From: Pegea sp. RAD2-039
Lineage: Eukaryota > Chordata > Thaliacea > Salpida > Salpidae
Assembly: GCA_034620365.1 (NCBI GenBank)
Contig: JAQGEQ010000299.1
Coordinates: 124,001-188,000 of the forward strand
DNA: 64,000 bases
Reading direction: 5' to 3'
Both the position numbers and the translations under genes were made by a program. The notes beneath the pieces were generated by a model. It was not told the origin of the DNA, made no database searches, and worked only from the letters and a program-made list of their open reading frames with translations. Below, piece after piece: positions 36,048 to 49,200 of this stretch (its first letter is position 1; each line of letters opens with the position of its first letter).

Positions 36048-39000
36048 TCAACAAAAGAAGTAAGTCGACTTGTTGACTTCATTCAAATCGAATTCCCCTC
36101 TTTCGGGGATATTACTAAAAAGTTCATTCAGTTGATCAGCGCTTCTTGCATCCAGCTTCCCGGATTCGATGAAGACTTTTCTCAAATGATCCACTAAGCT
36201 CTCTAGGATCGGCTGAGAGTGAAGATGAACAAATCTCTCGCGACAAACGCGATTCATCGTGTCGACGTCACACGCATGCGTCCAATAACAGTCGTGAACG
36301 GATACAAACGTCAGTCCCAATCTAACAAACACGATGACGTCACAACCGCGTTGCACACGCGATCTCAACTGACCTATGACATTCAGTAGCAGTTAACATC
36401 ATATGTGAAGCATCTAGTGAATGGATGAAATTTGGCGGGAAAGCATTTTGCTGTTTCAACACATTCGGTTTCTGATTGGTTGTTGATAATAGCGCGAGAC
36501 GAGACACGGACGATGGAATTCGATGATGAGATGATTTGTAATATGGTTGATGAACATGTAATCCGAGAGGTGTTTGCCACTCTACCACTTCACCTCCACG
36601 CGAGATTATCCTTGCTATTTCACGAAGCCATCGCTGAAGACACAATGACGTCAACGGATGATGACGTCAGCAGATGATGACGTACTTTGATCTCACTGGC
36701 ACCTGTGAACATCACATCGAGACCCCTGAAGACGAGTAACACGAGGTAACTGGCTGCTTCGCGCGCTCGCTCCTTTGGAAATTCATCTTCATCCAAAAGT
36801 TTGCGACGAATTTGAAGTCCGCCTCCGTATCTACATCAATCGATCGATGACGTCACTACTGATTAACTGATGACGTCACCTGGTCACTCCATATACGGTC
36901 GTCATTACTGTTTGCTTGACAACTTTTCTTGTGACGTAACCTTCGAGAAGTTTCGCGATTTCGAAGCCATTTTCGGCGTCTTGACGTCGAAACATCTCGA
37001 CATTTGCAGCTACACCCGAATAGATGTCCTGAGGTTTATCCGCAGGCGACAAGTTGACCTTTTCAACCTTTATTCAACATCACTGTCATCAGCAACGTGA
37101 TGACGTCACCTGTTGAGCACCGATGACGTCACGTCCAATTGCAGCATAGTGTTGAAGTCCGTTACACGACCCATCCTGATAAATGGGCAAATGGGACACA
37201 TGGTCCTCAGGGTTTGGAGACCTCAGGGCCGTGGCCAGCTCAATACAAGCTGAAAGAGTCTGCCAAGGCTCTTCTGACGTCATCCACCATCGTCGGCCAT
37301 CTAGTGGTCGATCTGCTGAATCGAACACTTCATCCATGATCTGAATGACAAACATAAATGACGTGATCGCGTCAGTGGTGATGACGTCACCTCATCAGCG
37401 AAGTCGAGACGCGATTGATTGCTTTCAGCTTTTTTGAGATCAGTTAAATTAATCAGATGAACTTTCAACCACCTCAACCCTTCAGCGCCCAATTTCTTGC
37501 CTTCAGCAAATTGAAACAGCGCGCGGTTACTATCATTACCTGTGACGTCATCAACGGTTACACAGAAAGAGCAGTGACGTCATCAACTCACCCATATAGT
37601 TGAAATGAGGAGGAACGGGATAGGCGCGTCCTCTAAAATCCAAACTGTGAGGAAGCCAAAATGTCCGATCCCGGAAATGAGCTGCGATTGTAAACTTGTA
37701 AAGAGCTGCGCAGTACAACGAGTGCATCTCTGATTGCATCTTCTTAGCGCGCTCCAACGAAGCACGTGCTTTACGTCGCGCTTGCCATGATGACGTCATC
37801 ATTTGCGCAGTAATATTAGTGGGAAGAGCAGCGGAAGATGAAGGTGGTGGAATTGAGAGCTTTTCATCGCCACCGGAGCGGAACATCTTCAGTTGGATGT
37901 CGAGAACTCGCTGGTTCAGTTTCCATGGCACCGAGCTGATGACGTTAATCGCGTCACAGACGCTGCTGACGTCATCAGTGAGTGATGGGGAGGAATTACT
38001 TCGAACAAATTTAGTGGGGTAGGTAAGGAAGCCACCAAAACGTGGACTGGACCAGGGTTTGGCTGGGACAGTTGTTGGCAAGAGGTGGGTATCAAAGTGA
38101 AAATGGGACGCGCGATGCGCAATTGTGACGTAACGAGGATGCGGTATCGTCATCGAGTGAACTTTTTTACCCCAGGGTTTCAGGGAGTTGAAAAGCGCTG
38201 GAGCGTGACGGAAATAAGCGCTGGGTACTTGCTGGTCACTTCCGGTGAGGTCAAGGGTCAATTGGGACACCATTAGTTCAAGAAGCTTCATGCCGACGCG
38301 AAAACGCCATCGACTATTCCAAGGTTCGATTGTGTCACGTGAAAGATGTAAGCCGCGTCGACGTTCTACGTCACGCCACAAGTCACGTGACGGGGTGTTA
38401 GGGTGAGCGTTGATGGCGTCAAGATAATCGCGATAGAAAGACGCGATCTGATGTTTGGGATGTTGACGCGCGACCCACGTCGCGAAAACTGCTTCACCTA
38501 ATTCACTGCACACTTGAGTAGTGATCTTGCCGGCTAGTGGAAGAGCGTGAAGTGATCTTAACATGATCTTAACATAATCCTCATCCGGAAGTAGATGCAG
38601 GAACGGAACAATCGAATTCGTTTGATGATAACGACTCTGTTTCCATGACTCCTGCATCTCGAATCGTCTCTGCCGGAAGTGACATAACAGCGAAAACTCC
38701 CACTTCCGGTGAAGATCATCTGCTTCTGATCTCTCTTCTTCTTCACATTGATCTGAGGTAACACTTGGGATTACAGAGAAGCCTTCCATCTCCATATCAA
38801 GTTGCCTCTCCAGTTCTTGCTCAACTTCCGGTAACGTAGTTTGCTGATGACGTAGCATTTCCGGTGACGTAGTTTGCTGATGACGTAGGTAGTGTTGAGG
38901 ATCATGAAGTTGCCAAGCGTTTAGAAAGTCTTCTTCAACTGGAGTATTAACCGGAAGTAGCTGATGACATTTGATGACGTCAAAGCCTTTGTGACGTAAC

Positions 39001-39846
39001 AAAGTAAAAAGCGAATCAATCATTCTCTTCTTCTCAAATTTGTAAGAATATCTGAAGATGTTTTGAGATCAGATGAAGATGTTTTAAGATCAGATGATGA
39101 AGATATTACTTTTGTGTAATTGCAATTTGATAAGCTAGCAGTAAATCTGAAACTTCAATTTGTAAAATCTTCATGGATTCAACGATCTTAACAACAAAAG
39201 ACATCTTTGTGGATCTATTCAAGGAGTCATCTTTGTGAATGGATTTGATGAGAAATTCAAAAATCTGAGTAAAAATTCAAATCAGATTTGATTTATGGAG
39301 TTTAGGACACACTTTGATATCACACGGCAGTTTTTTTAGAGATGCCCTTTTCCAAGTTGAGTCGATGGCAGCTTGTAGGAAACCAGAACTTACACAAGCT
39401 TCAATATAATTAAAATAGATTTCTGTGGATGTTTCTAACTGCGCCAGAAAAGTATTTGACCAATATGGGTCTATATTTGTGTTTTTATCTGATATTTCTA
39501 AAAGTAAAAACATCTCAGTTCATGATTGCAACTATAGTGAGTGATGAACAAATTGAAATACCTGAAATGTTATCATCAAATCTTTCATAGATAGCATTTG
39601 AACTTATATTTGTATTTCTATTTGTAATATGATGAAAATATTGCTTCTTATACCAACAAATCCAACATTTGTTCTTACAAGTTGGAATTCTGGAATAATT
39701 TGCTGAAAAGAAAATAAACAACTTAAAAAATATCATTCTGATTTGTAAGCAAGCTAAATGTGAGTTATAATTAGTTAATACTTACCACTAAAATTAACTT
39801 TGAAATGGCTGTGATAAAATTTGAAACATTTCCTAATTCTAAACAT
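36048..39846 (-). CDS. POLRMT: Mitochondrial DNA-directed RNA polymerase
   Basis: Single-subunit, T7-like polymerase that transcribes mitochondrial DNA and primes its replication. Eleven exons: 39846-39786, 39702-39562, 39497-39313, 39264-39110, 39024-37592, 37539-37391, 37340-37110, 37067-36880, 36830-36686, 36633-36374, 36321-36048; 1073 codons (human 1230). Exon 1 ([18 protein letters not shown]) is basic with no acidic residues, typical of a mitochondrial presequence. Exons 3-5 carry helical PPR-like repeats. The palm is intact: [14 protein letters not shown] (motif A Asp), [16 protein letters not shown] (motif B), [11 protein letters not shown] (motif C Asp), and the C-terminus STYFFC. 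Phases match at every junction. Three consecutive introns begin GTGACGTCATC and one ends GATGACGTCACAG, so the CRE-like palindrome forms the splice sites. Coding sequence is much GC-richer than the flanks. Confidence 0.95.
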
Positions 39847-39849
39847 AAT

Positions 39850-42311
39850 TTTTAAGAATATAAAAATAAAATCTAGAAAAAAATTGAAGCATTAAAGTTA
39901 CACATGTCACGTGATTATTTTATCAAGTAGTGACTCATATACTACAAAGTAAAATAAAAGTTATTCAAGTTAAAAATGATGATTGAGTTGTTATATAATG
40001 ACAAAAAATAATAGTTATCATCAAAATTATGTTCTAAATATTTAAATATAAAAAATAAAGTTTTGAAAATATAAATTTATTTTATGAAATTCTGACAAAT
40101 TCTGAATATAATAGTTTAAAAAAATCAAATAATCGATATAAGTTATCAAAATTAAAAACTAATTGTGTTTAAATGAAAATACAATTTATCAAAAATTAAT
40201 TATTACTATCATAAATATTTAATTGGACAAACTATAAAATGTTTGAAAAGCTAAAATATACATTAATTCAAATATTTTATAAAAATTATTTATCAAATTA
40301 CCTATAAGATGTGTAAATTTACAGAAAGTAAGTAATATGTTTTACAAATATGTAAAAATATAAAACTTGTGAAAAAACAACAGTATACACAAAAAGTTCT
40401 AAGAATCTAACAAATTAATTTGTTTGATAATTCATTCACAAAACAAAATTGAATAATTTTGATCATCATAAAGTAAAATATATAAACTAAAATCAAAAGC
40501 ATGAGATTTTCAGGCAAGGTCGAAATCTTTAAAAAAAGCCAAAATGTGCTACTTTAGGTTATGTATTGATGTTTCTACTCTACAACTTTAAATAAAGTGT
40601 ACAAAGCATTTCAAGCTTTATGCCAAAATGTTGTATAAAATAATTCAATTAAAATTTAAGTTTACTCAAATTATTATATTATTTTCAAACTTCAAAAAAA
40701 CTATTCCCAAGAATAATGTGAGAAACTGCAGCCGATTTACCTTTCACCTTTGGAATAATGCTTGGATAATGTAAATGTCGTTTTAATCGATTTTTTCTAA
40801 TCTTTCTAGGCAAAACAGTAGATGGCAAAGAAAGGTAAGGTAGATGGTAGCCATAATTACTTTTCGCAAGAGATTTTATTAAACTGGTGTGCAGCTTGCA
40901 CTGAACAATTACTACTTTTTAAGTCAACTGCTTGATGACAAGGCCCAATGAATTGAGACAGTAACATCGAGGACAACAGATTTTTGGTTTTCTGTCTGGA
41001 ATTACTCATACAGCTTTTACTTCTCCGGAAGCAACTGCTAGGCAGTGGGACTATTCACCTATATACTATATTTGGGGAAGATACTTTTATCGCTTGATAG
41101 TTTATGGCGTAATATAACGCTGTGAACTGTATCTTTAACAACAAGGCAGGATTGGAAACTATGATGAATGTTTTATTTGCATTTCGATGTATTAAATCAC
41201 GCTCTAGTTATCAAGTTATCATCTTGATGTTAATAGCGTTTATTTATTCGTTTATAGTTGGTTTTAAAAAAAAGTAGTTTTTAACAATTAAAAAAAGAAG
41301 ATTACACGCTAAAAAACTTGTTTAATTCCAAGGCTAGGGTTTATTAAACTGATAAATAAATTAAAATACTACTTTTTATTAACTTAAAACTTTTTAATTT
41401 ATAAAAATTAAATCTCTCGCTTAAGGGAGTTTTATTGCCACCTACAGCGTGATAATAAAAATATTTCAATTTATTGCTAAATTTAAGTTTGTCACATTGT
41501 TAGGTTTGTAAGTTAAATTGTTGTTAAGGATGGTTGTACATTTTTTCATTTTTGAAAGACATTAAATTTGTTTTGAAATTCTTTTAATTGCCCTTAAAAA
41601 GTAAACACTGAATTTAAATTTTTTGAATGCAAATAAATAATTAATTTTAGGAAAGCTAAACAAATAAATTAATAAATTGTTTTAATTCAACCAATATTTG
41701 TATTAGACATCAATCATTGCTCTGATTGTATATTGATGATTGATAAAGATGTTCTTAAGAAGTTTCCTGATTTCTTCTTTATTTTTTAAACTTGATTATC
41801 TCTTGTGAAACTATCCATGAGATTTTGCAAAAAAATTCTTTGTGTTGTTGAGTGAATAAAAAATGATTTTTTAAAACTAATTTAATATTTTAAGTGTTAA
41901 ACAGAACTAATTTCTATTAAATAGATTAGTATCAAAAAGTTCATATTATTTAAAAAAATGTTTTTAATTAATTAAATGATATTTCAAAAATATTTAATGA
42001 TATTTTTATGGAATAAATTTTTTGAAATATTTTTGAAATTAATAATTGAAAAGTTTGATGAAATTTAAATATTTTTAGAATTTATAAACAAGTATTCAAT
42101 ATTTTGAAATATTTGAAGTTAGATAATTAACTTTGTTTGAAAGAATTTATCTTTTTTCAAATTAAAAAATAGATGAATTTTTTTTAGAAATTTTCATTTC
42201 TTTGATTTTATTTTTATAAATTTTTTAAACATAAATTTTGAAACTTATTCAGTGATTAATTTCATTTTCTAATCCTGTGAAGATAAAGACATTTTTTCTT
42301 TCATAACCAAA
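39850..42311. other. AT-rich intergenic region
   Basis: Divergent promoter region between POLRMT and OGFOD3. No gene supported. A moderately GC-richer patch at about 40720-41140 (containing TCTCCGGAAGCAACTGCTAGG) is unexplained and shows no convincing tRNA or snRNA features by eye. Confidence 0.45.
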
Positions 42312-43196
42312 ATGGCCAAACAAAAACAAAAAAGAAACAAAAAAGTAAAAAAAGCCAAATTTTCTCACAAGACATATTTGAAAATCATATTTTCAATTCT
42401 AGTCGCTATTCTTTGTACGTTTCTATGGAAACCAAATAACAACAACAATTTGGCTTCTGTGAATGAAGATGCAGGATTAAAAATCGAAAATGTCACTTGC
42501 TCTAGTGACTATAAAAAACATCCCATCTTTGCTGGATGTACTCCTAGAAAAGTTTGTGGGAGAGGTGTAAGAGATGGTCTAGTCTCTAAAGAAGATGCTA
42601 AGATCCTTATTGATCTTCTTTTAAGAGGGATGGAGTATGGAGGGTCATCCGGTGGGGCGTCGATCTTAGATCTACATTCTGGGGCACTTTCTCATAAAAA
42701 TAACTTTGTGAATATTTACAAATTTGTTGAAAGAAAAAAACTTGCTGAAATTTTTACGGAGGAAAGTATGAAGGTCTATAAAGATGTAAAAGAGAAGATC
42801 AAGATGTTGATCTCAGACACATTTGGACTTGATTCATCTTTGTTGCATCTCACAAGTCCAACTTTCTTCTCAAAGATGACATCACAACAAGCAACCACTA
42901 AACATGATGAATATTGGCATAGTCATATAGATAAAATCCAGTATGGATCCTTCGATTACACCTCCCTGTTGTACTTGTCAACTTATGGGGAGGATTTTGA
43001 AGGAGGCAGATTTATATTTGATAAAGATGAAGCTGTAATTGAACCATCTGTTGGTCGAGTCTCTTTCTTTACATCCGGATCTGAGAATCCACATCACGTT
43101 GAGAAAGTTGAGGGAGGAACTCGACTTGCTCTCACGGTTGCTTTTACATGTGATCCCACTAAATCTATAGTTGATCCACAAACAATTACTAACTAG
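42312..43196 (+). CDS. OGFOD3: 2-oxoglutarate and iron-dependent oxygenase domain protein 3
   Basis: Type II membrane protein with a prolyl-4-hydroxylase-like domain; its substrate is not established. Single exon, 294 residues (human 319). The N-terminus is a lysine-rich cytosolic tail followed by a membrane anchor (YLKIIFSILVAILCTFLW, residues about 22-39). Family blocks: FAGCTPRKVCGRGV, GGASILDLHSGALS, LHLTSPTFFSKM, then the iron site HDEYWHSHIDK (first His and Asp), DYTSLLYLSTYGEDFEGGRF, GRVSFFTSGSENPHHVEKV with the distal His, and GTRLALTVAF with the 2-oxoglutarate-binding Arg. The catalytic triad and Arg are all present, so the enzyme should be active. ASCC3 begins 91 bases downstream on the same strand, with no AATAAA in between. 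Confidence 0.95.
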   Translation: MAKQKQKRNKKVKKAKFSHKTYLKIIFSILVAILCTFLWKPNNNNNLASVNEDAGLKIENVTCSSDYKKHPIFAGCTPRKVCGRGVRDGLVSKEDAKILIDLLLRGMEYGGSSGGASILDLHSGALSHKNNFVNIYKFVERKKLAEIFTEESMKVYKDVKEKIKMLISDTFGLDSSLLHLTSPTFFSKMTSQQATTKHDEYWHSHIDKIQYGSFDYTSLLYLSTYGEDFEGGRFIFDKDEAVIEPSVGRVSFFTSGSENPHHVEKVEGGTRLALTVAFTCDPTKSIVDPQTITN

Positions 43197-43264
43197 TACT
43201 TTTTGGTGTCTTTTTGGTGTAACCATTCCATGGTTTGGTTTTTAGCAAATATTATTTTAATGTT

Positions 43265-43278
43265 TTATATATTTTCAG
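43265..43278 (+). promoter_or_regulatory. Candidate trans-splice acceptor for ASCC3
   Basis: TTATATATTTTCAG ends nine bases before the ASCC3 start codon. No donor for a cis leader exon is evident in the short gap after OGFOD3, so this looks like an outron acceptor for a spliced leader. Confidence 0.55.
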
Positions 43279-43287
43279 TCTTTTAAT

Positions 43288-46200
43288 ATGTTAGTTAATA
43301 ACTTACCAAGATTGACAAATGCTTTGAGGGAGTTTGGAAGTTTTTCAACTGAATATTCATCAAAACCTAATCAAGTCAGCTGCAGGATGTAAACAACAAA
43401 ATATTTATTTGTTATTTACTTTCAAGTGTCATCAACTCCCATATAGCTCCTTGGAATGGATTGATCTTCAAGTGATCCTCCGTGAATCAAGTCCTCATCA
43501 TTTGCAAACTATCAAGAGTTGTAGCTCAAAACTTCTTCAGTTTGTTGAAGATATTAGTAAGTGTGTCCTCATCAACTTTGATGACGTCATCAGATTTGAT
43601 TCATCCACAGTCGGTAGTGAAGAAGATGCTGAAGTGAAAAAGTCCATTGCTTCTTCACTATTTGCTGAAATATATTCTAATGACGTCATCACTACCAACG
43701 ATACTAAACGTATCAAGTAAGTATGACGTCATCAAGTAAATAAATCCGCATCATCTTCTAAATTTAAGACATTTAAGAAAAAAGCCATTTTGTTACCTTA
43801 TCGTGAAAGACGTTGTTGTTAGTAGCAACGAGCTTTAATTCAATTCTGTTACAAGTATATAAAAAATCGAAATCGAAGTATCATTCGCGATTATGACGTC
43901 ATCATCTTTTAACGCAGTGACAAGCTGTTGAAGATCTCCAAATCCCAACTTCAATCTATCTTCGAGATTGTGAAGAAACTTACGTCACTGAATGACGTCA
44001 TCACGGAAAAAGTCGACAACATCGTAAAGCGACCTGTGACCATATTTGGACAGAAGATCAAAGTTTGTAGTTGCCATGACAAGTGACTTCATCGAGTCGA
44101 TGACGTCATCGTTGCTACAGTTTTGTTCCGAGAGACGAACTCTTGAATATGAGGAAGAAGAGAAGGATTTTGAAGAGGATGAAGAAGTTGGGGACACAAG
44201 TGAAGCTCTTATATCACTGATGCAGAACATGAAGCATCGCGAAACCGATAATGACGTCACTAATCATCAGAATATGGTTACAGATGGTTGCTGTGGTTAC
44301 CAGTGGCTAGTGAAATCGATCAACAAGTTTGTTACTTCTTTGATTTGATTAATTTGACTTCAGTGGATTTTGTTGATAGAAAATTTGGATCAGAAGATTT
44401 AATTGATCCTTGCGTTGAATTGCTGAGTAGTGAGTTCTCCGATGAAAATCTTCAAGAAAAAGTTAGTTGCTGGTTGCTTAGTTACAAATTGGTTGGTTGC
44501 TGGTTGCTTAGTTACAAATTGGTTGGTTGCTGGTTGCTTAGTTACAGATTGGTTGGTTGCTGGTTGCTTGGTTACAGATTGGTTGGTTGCTGGTTGCTTA
44601 GTTACAGATTGGTTGGTTGCTGGTTGCTTAGTTACAAATTGGTTGGTTGCTGGTTGCTTAGTTACAGATTGGTTGGTTTCTGGTTGCTTAGTTACAAATT
44701 GGTTGGTTGCTGGTTGCTTAGTTACAGATTGGTTGGTTGCTGGTTGCTTAGTTACAGATTGGTTGGTTGCTGGTTGCTTAGTTACAATTGGTTGGTTGCT
44801 GGTTGCTTAGTTACAAATTGGTTGGTTGCTGGTTGCTTAGTTACAGATTGGTTGGTTGCTGGTTGCTTAGTTACAAATTGGTTGGTTGCTGGTTGCTTAG
44901 TTACAGATTGGTTGGTTGCTGTTTGCTTAGTTACAGATTGGTTGGTTGCTGGTTGCTTAGTTACAGATTGGTTGGTTGCTGGTTGCTTAGTTACAAATTG
45001 GTTGGTTGCTGGTTGCTTAGTTACAGATTGGTTGGTTGCTGGTTGCTTAGTTACAGATTGGTTGGTTGCTGGTTGCTTAGTTACAAATTGGTTGGTTGCT
45101 GGTTGCTTAGTTACAAATTGGTTGGTTGCTGGTTGCTTAGTTACAGATTGGTTGGTTGCTGGTTGCTTAGTTACAAATTGGTTAGTTGCTGATGATTGGT
45201 TGTTTGTTTTCAGTTATGCGAATTATTGGGTTTTGAACAATTTGAGATGATTCTGAAGATTTTACAAAATAGAAGTCATATTGTTGAAGATAATCGCGTG
45301 TGGAAAGCGCGCGAAGAACTAAAAAAGATCGGTGAGTAGCACCTAACCCATTTCCTCGTCTTTCACTAACTTCTCAACTCTTTAAAGAATCACAAAACTC
45401 TGGAGGAGGAGCCAGATCCCTACAGACGGCTTTCAACGTGAGTAGCGACTTCCGGTTGTGACTTCCGGTTGCAACTTCCGGTTGTGACTTCCGGTTGCAA
45501 CTTCCAGTTGTAACTTCCGGTTATTTGCGAGCAGACGACAGCTGAGAAGGAAGCGGAAAAGAATCGACGAAAAGTGACGAAAAAACTTCGCAAAGTTGTC
45601 AAGGGACAAATTTCGAACAATCAACGCGAACTTGATCCGAAGATGTTACGTCAGAAGAGGTGAATGACGTCAGAGTGACGTCATCAAGTTTCATCTTCTG
45701 ATTTAGAAACGAAGCATTGACGAACGCACTGAAGCAAGTCGAGTCGCGAGTGACGTCATCATCAAAGGTGCAGATGTTCCCGAATGTTTTTGATCGAAGA
45801 TTGGAAACGCGACAGAAAGCGGAGTGTCTCGTCGCTGGATTCAAGGTTCTCCTTTTCATCTCTCATCTGATCTTTTATCAACTCCGTCGCTAGATGGCGC
45901 TTCCAGAAGGCTTCCAGCGAATCGTGACGAAGGATCACGAAGAAATCAAACTTCCAGCTTCGAAACAAGTTGAGAGGGATGTTTGGGACCTTGTTCCGAT
46001 CTCATCACTTGATCACGTGAGTTGGTGATCTTCCCGAAGGATCTTCCTCATCATCTGATCGTAGATCGCTCAAAGAGCTTTTAGTGGAGTTAAAAGATTG
46101 AATATTATCCAATCAAAAGTCTTTCCAACCGCTTACCACACCAACGAGAACATGTTGGTGTGCGCTCCTACTGGTGCAGGAAAAACCAACGTTGCCATGC

Positions 46201-49200
46201 TAACCATCGTTCGCGAAGTCATGCAAAATGTCGAAGCTGGTGTGATTCAGAAGGACAAGTTTAAGGTTTGATGACGTCACACGACATCACATGACTCATC
46301 ATCGTCCAATCAGATCGTTTATGTGGCTCCGATGAAGGCTCTTGCCTCTGAGATGACTACCAACTTCTCTAAACGACTTTCACCACTTGGTGTCGTCGTT
46401 CGCGAACTCACTGGTGACACACAATTGACCAAAAACGAAATCGCGAACACACAAGTGAGTGATGACGTCATAATACGCGCGCGTTGTAACATTGTGTCCA
46501 GATGTTGGTGGTGACCCCGGAGAAATGGGACGTAGTGACCCGCAAATCGACTGGTGACGTCACGCTCGCTCGATTGGTCCGTTTGTTGATCATCGATGAG
46601 GTCCATTTACTTCATGATGACCGTGGGTCGGTGATTGAGACCATTGTGGCTAGGACATTGAGACAGGTGACTAGTTGGGACAAGTGGCCAGTTTGTAAAC
46701 TGTTTTGTAGGTGGAACAACAACAAAGTATGATTCGAATTGTGGGACTCTCAGCAACTCTTCCTAATTACATGGATGTCTCTAACTTCCTCCGAGTCAAT
46801 CCGTCAGTTGATCTTCTGATCTTCATCTGATCCTAATCGATATCTTTCAGATTCAACGGACTCTTCTTTTTTGATGGAAGATTTCGTCCTGTACCTCTTG
46901 AACAAAATTTTATTGGTGTCAAGGGCCTCAGTATTGTGGCCCAGAGACGGCAAATGGACCAGGCTTGCTATGACGTGGTCATCAAGAATCTGAAGAATAA
47001 TCAACAAGTAAGTGGCGACCTCTAGTGGTGGAAATGACGTCATCACTTCTTCAGGTGTTGGTGTTTGTGCACGCGAGGAACGCGACTGTTGTAGCGGCGA
47101 AATCACTTTATCAATTAGCTGGTGAAAGCAACCAATCAAATTACTTCGATTGTTTACAGATGGAAGGTTACAGTGACGCGTTGAAACAGGTTTCATACTG
47201 ACGTCATCACTTCTTTGTTTGATGTCTTGTCTCCAGGTGACGAGATCTCGAAACCAAACTCTTCACGATCTGTTTCGTCACGGTGTTGGTGTTCATCACG
47301 CTGGTTTAGCTCGATCCGATCGCTTCCTGATGGAGAAGATGTTTGCACAAGGATACATCCGTGTACTTTGTACCACGGCTACATTGGCCTGGGGCATCAA
47401 CTTACCGGCCCATGCTGTGGTCATCAAGGGCACTCAATATTACGATGCAAAAAAAGGAGGGTTTGTGGATGTAGGAGTCTTGGATGTACTACAAGTGAGT
47501 GATCTTTACTAATCGATGAATCGCGTTTAATTACGCGATATGAAGCGATTCTTCGAGTCCTACTGAAGCCACTTTAGGTCTCGAAATGTTGACCACTAAG
47601 CACATATGTGTGTTGTTAGTCGATGACGTGCTGACTTGTGATTGGTTGATACAGATTTTTGGGCGAGCTGGCCGACCTCAATTCGATACAACCGGTGAAG
47701 GAACTATCATCACCACTAACGACAAGTTCCCTAGATACATCCGACTGATGACGCAACAAACACCGATTGAAAGTCAGTTTGTTGGTGGACTCATCGATAA
47801 TATGAATGCTGAGGTGATCCGATCATTAATTAAAGATCAGATGATCTTACGGATGTTGACAGATATCTCTTGGAACTGTTGCTACGATTGATGATGCTGT
47901 AAAGTGGATCTCTTATACTTATTTGTTTGTGAGAATCAAAAAGAATCCTCTTGTTTACGGGATTCCAATCGATGTTTACAAGGTTCGATCTTCTTACGTC
48001 ATTTACTCGAGAAGTTTTTACATTCAAATCTTAAAGACTCTGCTCCCTCATCCTCAATTAAATGATCTTCTCTACATCTTTAGAAGATCACTAAATCTGC
48101 AGATTTAATTTTTATAAAATTCTTTCCTAAAAATCTCCAAACTCCAAAGACTTTTTCTGAGATGTTAACTTCATCTCTACATCACTTGATCTTTAGGAGG
48201 ATCCAGGACTCGTAAAATGGCAGATTGATCTTTGTAAGAGCGCCGCGCGACAATTAGATCGATTGAAGATGATTCGATTTGATGAGAGGAACGGTAAGAC
48301 TACCGGATGTATCAAACATCATCTTGATCTTCATCATCAGGATACTTTCATCCAACTGATCTCGGGAGGACGGCATCTCATTACTACATCAATCATGAAA
48401 GTATCGAACTCTACAACAACTCTATCCATCCAACTATGGCGATCAGTAAAGTGATCTCGATGATCTGCGCATCCAGCGAGTTTAAACAGATCAACGTAAG
48501 ATCAAAATTTCTGAAAATTCAATTTCCGTTGAAACGGACAAAATGGCTTTTTACTAAAAAGGTTGAGAAATATCAAAAAAAAATAATTCAGTTGAAAATA
48601 AAATTTCTTCATTTACAATCTGTATGACGTCACGCTATTACGTCATCCAAAGGTGCGTGACGACGAATTGACCGAATTGGACAGCCTGGTCCGCACTTAT
48701 TGTCGAAACGAGAAAGTTATAGTTGAAAACCCGGAAGGAAAGACTAATGCTCTTTTCCAAACCTACATCTCAAACGGATTTGTGAGAAGCTTCTCTCTTG
48801 GATCTGATCTCAACTACATCTCACAAGTAAGTGACGTCACCACGTCGCGATATGTTTCCATGACAACCGAGTGATTACAGAACGCGTCGCGTATCGTCCA
48901 TGCCATCTTCGAAATCGTCCTTAAACGTGGAATGTCGCGGTTGGCATCGCGACTTCTCGAATTATGTAAATGTGTGGACCGCAGGTCGTGGACAGAAAGC
49001 TCGGCCCTTCGACAATTTTCGCCTCGCCTCAGTGGCGAGGTGCTTCGCAAAATTGAGGAGCGAAATTTATCCATCGACGATCTACGCGATTACACCGCCG
49101 CTGAAATCGGTTCGTTGTTACGTGATGACGTCATCATGTGACGTCATATGGCGCAGGTGACGTGTTGCGGCTTCCACGGATCGGTAGTAAGGTGCTGAGT

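Noticed and set aside
44461..45190. CRISPR-like array
   Set aside because: Units are contiguous with no unique spacers and lie in an animal gene intron.
44288..45250. A 320-codon frame with a ten-residue hydrophobic repeat, looking like a membrane repeat protein
   Set aside because: The 30-base repeat keeps any open frame open; flanking ASCC3 homology splices across it using a clear donor and acceptor, so it is an intron.
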